DNA from: Ectopseudomonas toyotomiensis
GTDB taxonomy: Bacteria; Pseudomonadota; Gammaproteobacteria; Pseudomonadales; Pseudomonadaceae
Direction of reading: 5' to 3'
Assembly: GCF_900115695.1 (NCBI RefSeq)
Contig: NZ_FOXK01000004.1
Coordinates: 124,001-188,000 of the forward strand
Length of the DNA: 64,000 nt
Shown: positions 58,833 to 64,000 of the stretch, one piece after another
Numbering within the stretch: the stretch's first letter is position 1
How the letters are laid out: every line of letters starts with the position of its first letter
Translations under genes and position numbers: made by a program
The notes under the pieces: generated by a model
The model's input: only the letters and a program-made list of their open reading frames with translations
The model's database searches: none
What the model was told of the DNA's origin: nothing

Positions 58833-59256
58833 GGCGTACCTCTAGACCGTCGTCGCCGGGGGCGAGGAGGAACAACACAGGCCAGGAGCGGCGGCCACTG
58901 CGTAGGCGCCCGGCCAGGCGGATGCCGAGGCGCTGGGGTTGGTCGGGCAGCGCCTCGACATCGATCTCGCTCAACTGCAGGCGTGGTTCAAAGTACTGGA
59001 TGGCGGCGCGTAGTTCTCGCAGCAGAAGACGGCGGTCATCGACCCGCAGGGCTTGCAGGGCAGTCCAATCGGCGATGCCATAGTCGAGCAGCGTCAGCGG
59101 CCGGCCGGGCGCTCGTCGGGGGCGACGAGTGTTGAGCAGGCGCGCCAACTCCAGGCGGACGGACTCGGCCAGTGCGTTGCGGTCGTAGTCCGGTGCCTCG
59201 TCCAACTGGGTGGAGAGGCGCTCGAACAGGGGAGGTAGCAGTCCGCTGTGCGGCAT
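58816..59256 (-). CDS. tssE: T6SS baseplate subunit TssE (gp25-like)
   Basis: A 146-residue homologue of phage T4 gp25. The core includes SVRLELARLLNTRRPRRAPG and DYGIADWTAL, with EL/RL positions typical of the GPW_gp25 domain. It initiates sheath polymerisation. Located 20 nt after hcp. Confidence 0.93.
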   Translation of the reverse strand: MPHSGLLPPLFERLSTQLDEAPDYDRNALAESVRLELARLLNTRRPRRAPGRPLTLLDYGIADWTALQALRVDDRRLLLRELRAAIQYFEPRLQLSEIDVEALPDQPQRLGIRLAGRLRSGRRSWPVLFLLAPGDDGLEVRHERLD

Positions 59257-59276
59257 TGAGCGGTGGTGTCCTTAAC

Positions 59277-59780
59277 TTAGCTGGACTTGACGAGCTTGTT
59301 GGCGGCCAGGTCCCAGGTGGAGGCGGCGGTGCCTTCCTTGGTGCCATCGTCCTTCTGCGCGGTGAGTTCCCATTTAATCTTGGTAAAGTTCAGCGACAGG
59401 GTTTCCACCGGCTTACCGCCCGCACCACCACTGACGCTGACGTTGGAAAGCACCACGTTATCGAGGGTGTAGATGATGAACGGCAGCAGCTTGCCGTCGC
59501 CTTCGGCGGCGTTGCGGCCGATGGTGATCTTGGCTGTGGTGATGGGTTTGCCGGCACAGCAGTATTCGTTGAGCGAGGGGGTGGCGGTATCGACGAACTT
59601 GGTGACGGTGAACTCGCCGATGTGCGGTTTACCGGAGGTGCGCTCAGAGTTGCTGACATCGTTGGTGACCTGCATTGCCACGTTGTGGCTGTAGGACATC
59701 AACTCGATCTTGTCGGTGTAGCCCTCGAGCAGGCTGTCGCCTTTGATGTCGTCGCCGAGGTCGAGAATGATGGCATCCAT
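59277..59780 (-). CDS. hcp: T6SS inner-tube protein Hcp (TssD)
   Basis: A 167-residue Hcp that forms hexameric rings of the T6SS tube and can carry small effectors. It starts MDAIILDLGDDIKGDSLLEG and includes KIELMSYSHNVAMQVTNDVS and SERTSGKPHIGEFTVTKFVD. The length fits the H3-type Hcp class. A stable hairpin between tssC and hcp may raise hcp mRNA level. Confidence 0.96.
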   Translation of the reverse strand: MDAIILDLGDDIKGDSLLEGYTDKIELMSYSHNVAMQVTNDVSNSERTSGKPHIGEFTVTKFVDTATPSLNEYCCAGKPITTAKITIGRNAAEGDGKLLPFIIYTLDNVVLSNVSVSGGAGGKPVETLSLNFTKIKWELTAQKDDGTKEGTAASTWDLAANKLVKSS

Positions 59781-59829
59781 CGCGGATAACTCCTGGGTCT
59801 GGAAACAGAGTGGATCGTGATGTGGGCGA

Positions 59830-59856
59830 GCCCCCGCCGAAACGGCCGGCGGGGGC
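59830..59856 (-). promoter_or_regulatory. GC-rich hairpin between tssC and hcp
   Basis: GCCCCCGCCG (59830-59839) and CGGCGGGGGC (59847-59856) pair perfectly around a 7-nt loop. It follows the tssC stop by a few nt and precedes hcp. With no T-tract it may be an mRNA processing or stabiliser element that sets a high Hcp to sheath ratio. Confidence 0.5.
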
Positions 59857-59862
59857 GTCGGG

Positions 59863-61341
59863 TCAGGCCGCTACAGGCGGCGGTAGGCTGGCCACCAGAC
59901 GGATCGACGCGGTCAGCTCCTCCAGCTGGAAATGCGGGCGCAGGAACACCGTGGCGCGGTAGACGCCTGGCTTGCCGGCGACTTCCGAGACGTCCACGCG
60001 TGCTTCGCGTAGGGGGTACTGGGCCTTGATCTCCTGGGGCGCGTTGTCGTTGATCAACACGTAGTCCGCGATCCAGTTGTTGAGGTAGGTCTGCACGTTG
60101 TCGCGAGTCATGAAGCTGCCCACCTTGTCGCGCATGATCACCTTCAGGTAGTGGGCGAAGCGCGATGCTGCCAGCACATAGGGCAACATGGCCGAGATGC
60201 GGGCGTTGGCGTTGGCTTCGTTGGTGTTGTAGAGCCTGGCCTTGTTGGTGGTCTGACCGCCGAAGAACACTGCCATGTCGGTGTTCTTCTTGTGGCACAG
60301 AGAGATGAAACCGAGGTCGTTGAGTTCCTTCTCGCGGCGATCGGTGATCGCCACTTCGGTCGGGCACTTCAGCGACAGGTCGCCAGACAGGGTGCGGAAG
60401 GTGTGTGCCGGCAGGCCCTCCACCGCTCCACCGCCTTCGGCGCCACGGATAGCCGCGCACCAGCCATACTTGGCGAAGGCGCTGGTGATGCGCTGTGCCA
60501 GCAGCCAGGCGGCATTACCCCAGAGGTACTTGGAGTGGTCGGTGCCGTTGACGTCCTCGACGTAGTCCATGCCCTCCACCGGATTGGTGTCCGGACCATA
60601 GGGCAGGCGCAGGAGGAAGTTCGGCAGCACGAGTGAGACGTAGCGCGAATCCTCGCTCTCGCGGAAGCTGCGCCACTTGATCAGCTCCAGGCTCTCGAAG
60701 ATCTTGCTGAGGTCGCGAGGCACGGCCAGCTCGGTGAAGCTGTTCATGTCGAACAATTTAGGGTTGGCGGCGGCGATGAATGGCGCGTGGGCAGCGGCTG
60801 CGACGTTGGAGAGTTTTTCTAGCAGGGCGACGTCTTGTGGATGGCGGCCGAATGCATAGTCGCCCACTAGCAGACTGAATGGGTGTCCACCGAAGGTGCC
60901 GTATTCCTCTTCATAGATCTTCTTGAACAGCGAGCTCTGGTCGAATTCGACGGCCTTCTCCAGATCGTTCTGCAATTCCTTCTGAGTGACGTTGAGCAGG
61001 CGCAGCTTCAGGCGGCTGCTGGTCTCCGTTTGGTCCACCAGCATGTGCAAGCCTCGCCAGGAGGCCTCCAGCTTCTGCATGTCAGGATGGTGCAGAACCT
61101 CGTTGAGCTGGTCGCTGATCAGCTTGTCGATTTGGCTGATGCGGTCGTTGATCATGGCCACGGTGTCCTTGTCGATGGCCATGCCTTCGTCAAGCACCTG
61201 AGTGGCGAATTCCGCGAGCATGTCGCGGGCATAGTCCTGCTGGCTTTCGTCGTGGGCCATTCGGCCCTCGGCAATGATTCGGTCGAGTAGAGTCAGGGTC
61301 TGGGTCGTGCTCTCGCTGGAAGCACCGGCTTTGGTGGCCAT
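59863..61341 (-). CDS. tssC: T6SS contractile sheath large subunit TssC
   Basis: A 492-residue TssC/VipB protein. Typical segments: KLEASWRGLHMLVDQTETSS, FGGHPFSLLVGDYAFGRHPQ, FRESEDSRYVSLVLPNFLLR. It co-polymerises with TssB to form the sheath. It lies 29 nt after tssB on the same strand. Confidence 0.96.
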   Translation of the reverse strand: MATKAGASSESTTQTLTLLDRIIAEGRMAHDESQQDYARDMLAEFATQVLDEGMAIDKDTVAMINDRISQIDKLISDQLNEVLHHPDMQKLEASWRGLHMLVDQTETSSRLKLRLLNVTQKELQNDLEKAVEFDQSSLFKKIYEEEYGTFGGHPFSLLVGDYAFGRHPQDVALLEKLSNVAAAAHAPFIAAANPKLFDMNSFTELAVPRDLSKIFESLELIKWRSFRESEDSRYVSLVLPNFLLRLPYGPDTNPVEGMDYVEDVNGTDHSKYLWGNAAWLLAQRITSAFAKYGWCAAIRGAEGGGAVEGLPAHTFRTLSGDLSLKCPTEVAITDRREKELNDLGFISLCHKKNTDMAVFFGGQTTNKARLYNTNEANANARISAMLPYVLAASRFAHYLKVIMRDKVGSFMTRDNVQTYLNNWIADYVLINDNAPQEIKAQYPLREARVDVSEVAGKPGVYRATVFLRPHFQLEELTASIRLVASLPPPVAA

Positions 61342-61370
61342 TACGTCATCTCCGGGTGTTCAAGGGGCGC

Positions 61371-61964
61371 TCAGGCCTGGGGTTCGGTCGGTGCTTCACC
61401 GTCGTCGGAAGCAGGGGTATCGACTGGTGCTTCGACGTCGGCGGTGCCTGCGGCTTGGGCTGGAGATTCGCTCTCTGGGCGTGAGGACTTGATCTCCTGC
61501 AGGCCTTCGGTATTGCTCACTACGTCCTGCAACAGTTTGTCGAGGTCATCGTTGCCGTCGAGCTTGGTAAGCAAGTCACGCAAACGCTGGCGTGCCTCAT
61601 ACAAGCGGCGCAGTGGCGTGATTTGATTGACGATGTTGACTGGGTCGAAGTCGTCGAAGTGGCGGAAGCGCAGTTCAACGTTGAGCTTGCTGCCGTCGCC
61701 GCTGATGGTGTTTTCCACCTGCAAAGTGCTGCGCGGTTCGATGGAGGCGAGTACTTCGTTGAAGTTGTCGCGGTCGATCTCGGTGAAGCGGCGGTCGATC
61801 AGCTTGGGCAACGGTGTTTCGGGTTTGCCGGAGAGGTCAGCGAGGATACCGACCACGAGAGGCAGTTCCTTTTTTTCGATCGCGTTACCGATTTCGACGT
61901 CGTAGGTGATCTGGACCCGTGGCGGACGGATCCGATCCAGCTTGTGTTGCGTGCTCTCAGCCAT
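61371..61964 (-). CDS. tssB: T6SS contractile sheath small subunit TssB
   Basis: A 197-residue TssB/VipA protein. The N-terminus MAESTQHKLDRIRPPRVQIT, the segment RFTEIDRDNFNEVLASIEPR and NVELRFRHFDDFDPVNIVNQ are diagnostic. The C-terminal tail is acidic and Ala/Pro-rich, longer than in many homologues. The start at 61964 is the family start; a longer upstream frame lacks similarity. First gene of the minus-strand T6SS operon. Confidence 0.95.
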   Translation of the reverse strand: MAESTQHKLDRIRPPRVQITYDVEIGNAIEKKELPLVVGILADLSGKPETPLPKLIDRRFTEIDRDNFNEVLASIEPRSTLQVENTISGDGSKLNVELRFRHFDDFDPVNIVNQITPLRRLYEARQRLRDLLTKLDGNDDLDKLLQDVVSNTEGLQEIKSSRPESESPAQAAGTADVEAPVDTPASDDGEAPTEPQA

Positions 61965-62173
61965 GTTGGTTGGGCTCCGGGGCAGTACCTGGAGCGCAAT
62001 GCAGCGGAAGGATCCTATGCTCGCACTCCCTTGCTGGACCGCTACTGCAACGGGGTAGCCGAAAACCGAGCCCGTCCTTGACGATCCATCCACATCCGTC
62101 ATGAGGACGAACTTTCATAGACGCTAGATCAGGTCTATAAATTTGCAAATGTGAAATTCAAGGTGAAGTCTTC
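61965..62173. promoter_or_regulatory. Divergent T6SS promoter region
   Basis: This 209-bp region separates tssB (-) from tssJ (+) and must hold both promoters. It includes an AT-rich patch near 62126-62160. No sigma-54 site or clear operator could be called by eye. Confidence 0.45.
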
Positions 62174-62644
62174 ATGACACAGGGACGTTTGATTTCCTGT
62201 TTTCCTGCTCTACTGCTGCTCCTAATTCTCATGCTGACCGGATGTGGTTTTCGGGGCGAGAGGATCGGACTGGATAGCCTGACGCTCGATGTAGCAGAGC
62301 GCGCCAATGACGACACGCCTATCGCTGTGGACTTCGTTGCGGTGCACGATCCAGACCTGCTCAAACTGCTGTCCGAGATTCCTTCCAGACAGTGGTTCAC
62401 CGAGCGAGATCAGTACCGCCGTGACTATCGGCAACTGTTTTCGGTGTGGAGTCTGGAGCTGGTGCCCGGCCAATTTCGCGACGTTCGCGACTTCCCTTTC
62501 TCTGGTGACCAGGCTGCTGGACTTTTGGTATTCGCCGGCTATAACACTCCTGGTGCGCACCGTTTGCGCCTGAGCGAATCAGGCCGTGTGTGGCTTCGCT
62601 TCGATAGCAGGGAAATGCGTCTGCTGACGGATCGGGATCGCTAA
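62174..62644 (+). CDS. tssJ: T6SS outer-membrane lipoprotein TssJ
   Basis: A 156-residue lipoprotein with signal peptide and lipobox LTGC (lipidated Cys about residue 24). The mature part has the H3-T6SS-type TssJ/Lip pattern: VDFVAVHDPDLLKLLSEIPS, QWFTERDQYRRDYRQLF, LELVPGQFRDVRDFPF. It anchors the TssJLM membrane complex to the outer membrane. First of the plus-strand tssJ-tssK set; 53 nt before tssK. Confidence 0.85.
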   Translation: MTQGRLISCFPALLLLLILMLTGCGFRGERIGLDSLTLDVAERANDDTPIAVDFVAVHDPDLLKLLSEIPSRQWFTERDQYRRDYRQLFSVWSLELVPGQFRDVRDFPFSGDQAAGLLVFAGYNTPGAHRLRLSESGRVWLRFDSREMRLLTDRDR

Positions 62645-62697
62645 CCAGTTGCGCACGCTGCGTGCATGCCAAACAGCGGATGTCGAAGGGGAGTGGT

Positions 62698-64000
62698 ATG
62701 AAGGTGTTGCCGGACGCAGTCTGCTGGCACGAGGGCATGCAACTGTTGCCTCAGCATTTCCAACTGCAGGGGATACGCGCTGAGGTTATCGCTGCGCTCT
62801 GCGCCAGAGCCGGCAATCCTTGGTTCTGGGGGGTGGCCGAATTGGAGGTCGACCCTGCCGCACTGAGTACCGGCCTGGTGCGTATCCAGTCCCTTGAGGC
62901 GATCCTGCCAGATGGCTTGCCCGTCAGTGTGCAACCGGGTGGCGGCAAGGTTCTTGAGTTCGATGTGGGACCTGCTGTGGCAGCTTCAGCCAATGCCAGC
63001 GTGACTGTCTACCTGGCAGTCAACCCTCTTGGCCGCAGCGGCCAGGTACTGCCCCTCAACGGACGATTGCAATCACATCTCGCAGAGGCGGTACCTGATC
63101 TTGCCAGCGGCGAGCATCCAGAGCCGATTCTCGTCTGGCGCCCCAATCTACGCTTGGTGACTGATAGCGACAGGGCTGATTCGATTTGTCTACCCCTGTT
63201 GCGGATCTCCAACGAGGGTGGTGGATTCGTCAGGCAACCCTACGTGCCACCGATGGGATTGATCCTGCCCGAGTCTGACCTGGGTCAGATGGTCTCTGCG
63301 CTATGCGCAAGGGGGCGCGAAAAATGCCTGTTCCTCGCCGGACGGTTGCGCCAAGCCGAGCAAGCGGGAAATCGTGATGATGCGCAGGAGCTCAGACGGC
63401 AATTGACGGCGCTGTGGGCCCGTCTCCCGGAAGTTGAAGTCGCTTTGAACAGTCGAGCGGCTACTCCAGCGAATCTGCATGGCTTACTGGCCGGGTTGGC
63501 AGGAGCTTGGAGTGCATTAGATCCATTGAACGGCGTGCCAGCATTCGCACCTCTTGATTTTCTCGAACTCAAGCGAGGCTTCGACGAAGTAATCGAGTGG
63601 CTGCACCGGAACCTGGACAGCATCCGCGTCGGTTACCGTTGCTTGGTATTCGAGCATTCCGAGCAAGGGTTCTCGATTGATTTGCCAGATATCCAGACAG
63701 GTCGTCAGCGCCTTGTCGTGGGGCTGCGCATGCCGGCGGGCACTGGGCAGGAAGCTGCGCGGGCATGGCTGGGGCAGGCAGTGATCGCCTCGCGACAACA
63801 CGTACCGACACTCGTACAGCAGCGCATGAGCGGTCTGCCTCACCAGCCCATGAACCGCCACGAACGAGCCGCGTACGGTGTGGGTGAGGAAACTCACCTT
63901 TTTCTGATTCAGGCTTCCGGTGACTGGTTCGATCCGGAGCAACCACTTTGCCTGGCGGTTACCTCTCAGAGGGTGAGTTCAAGTCCCTGGCAGGTTCTTC
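62698..64000 (+). CDS. tssK: T6SS baseplate subunit TssK (3' end cut by window)
   Basis: The frame from ATG 62698 stays open to the last base, giving 434 residues of an expected 445 or so. It starts MKVLPDAVCWHEGMQLLPQH, the TssK signature, and later has YVPPMGLILPESDLGQMVSA and RNLDSIRVGYRCLVFEHSEQ. TssK links the baseplate to the TssLM membrane complex. GGGGAG lies about 8 nt upstream of the ATG. Further genes such as tssL and tssM would be expected beyond the window. Confidence 0.93.
   Translation, partial: MKVLPDAVCWHEGMQLLPQHFQLQGIRAEVIAALCARAGNPWFWGVAELEVDPAALSTGLVRIQSLEAILPDGLPVSVQPGGGKVLEFDVGPAVAASANASVTVYLAVNPLGRSGQVLPLNGRLQSHLAEAVPDLASGEHPEPILVWRPNLRLVTDSDRADSICLPLLRISNEGGGFVRQPYVPPMGLILPESDLGQMVSALCARGREKCLFLAGRLRQAEQAGNRDDAQELRRQLTALWARLPEVEVALNSRAATPANLHGLLAGLAGAWSALDPLNGVPAFAPLDFLELKRGFDEVIEWLHRNLDSIRVGYRCLVFEHSEQGFSIDLPDIQTGRQRLVVGLRMPAGTGQEAARAWLGQAVIASRQHVPTLVQQRMSGLPHQPMNRHERAAYGVGEETHLFLIQASGDWFDPEQPLCLAVTSQRVSSSPWQVL

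Overview
The window is a chromosomal segment of a Pseudomonas species. Four things point there: the codon use, the GacA with a TTG start, the REP-like palindromes, and a gene order (idh-icd-cspD-clpS-clpA-infA-bpt-aat-trxB-ftsK-lolA-rarA-crcB-serS-cysG-tusEBCD-BI-1-tRNA-Ser-gacA-uvrC-pgsA-tRNAs) that from memory matches the P. aeruginosa PA2624-PA2584 neighbourhood. The species cannot be fixed by eye; the P. mendocina/oleovorans/alcaligenes lineage is possible. REGION 1 (1-28216) is core genome. It holds a TctA-like permease, a Nudix hydrolase, two unrelated NADP-isocitrate dehydrogenases transcribed divergently, cold-shock protein CspD divergent from the ClpS-ClpA proteolysis pair, IF-1, both aminoacyl-tRNA protein transferases (Bpt and Aat), thioredoxin reductase, FtsK, LolA, RarA, a fluoride channel, SerRS, siroheme synthase, the TusDCBE sulfur relay for tRNA 2-thiouridine, a Bax-inhibitor-1 protein, GacA, UvrC and PgsA. 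Four tRNAs are present: Ser-UGA, Gly-GCC, Cys-GCA and Leu-UAA. REGION 2 (28217 to about 40797) is a mobile island inserted at the 3' end of tRNA-Leu(UAA). It carries a P4-type integrase whose putative arm sites (tandem TTTAGGGATACG) recur at the far end, an AlpA-like regulator, a TOPRIM primase, a frameshifted DUF927-type helicase, and an ORF holding nine copies of a 10-bp iteron in both orientations. A second tyrosine recombinase follows, and then a lone 1251-residue cargo protein on the opposite strand. That protein's N-terminus looks like a PD-(D/E)XK nuclease and the rest is unassigned; it is the best candidate here for an undescribed, perhaps anti-phage, system. A degenerate copy of the tRNA-Leu 3' end marks the probable right edge. 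REGION 3 (about 41100-48420) is a reduced stress-tolerance island of the tLST/LHR type. It holds a wrecked hsp20 gene, an intact ClpG/ClpK disaggregase, a PsiE-family membrane protein, a KefB-type K+/H+ antiporter, and a luciferase-like oxidoreductase at its edge. REGION 4 (48567-64000) is a type VI secretion locus with the gene order of the P. aeruginosa H3-T6SS. tssB-tssC-hcp-tssE-tssF-tssG-clpV run on the minus strand, and tssJ and tssK start divergently; tssK runs off the window. Between clpV and vgrG lies an AT-rich block of putative effectors: a YopT/C58-like cysteine protease, a DNA/RNA non-specific endonuclease and a small partner that may be its immunity protein. Beyond vgrG are a YwqK/MORN-repeat protein and a convergent PAAR-like DUF4280 protein. 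Three Clp/Hsp100 double-ATPases of different function (ClpA, ClpG, ClpV) therefore occur in one 64-kb window.
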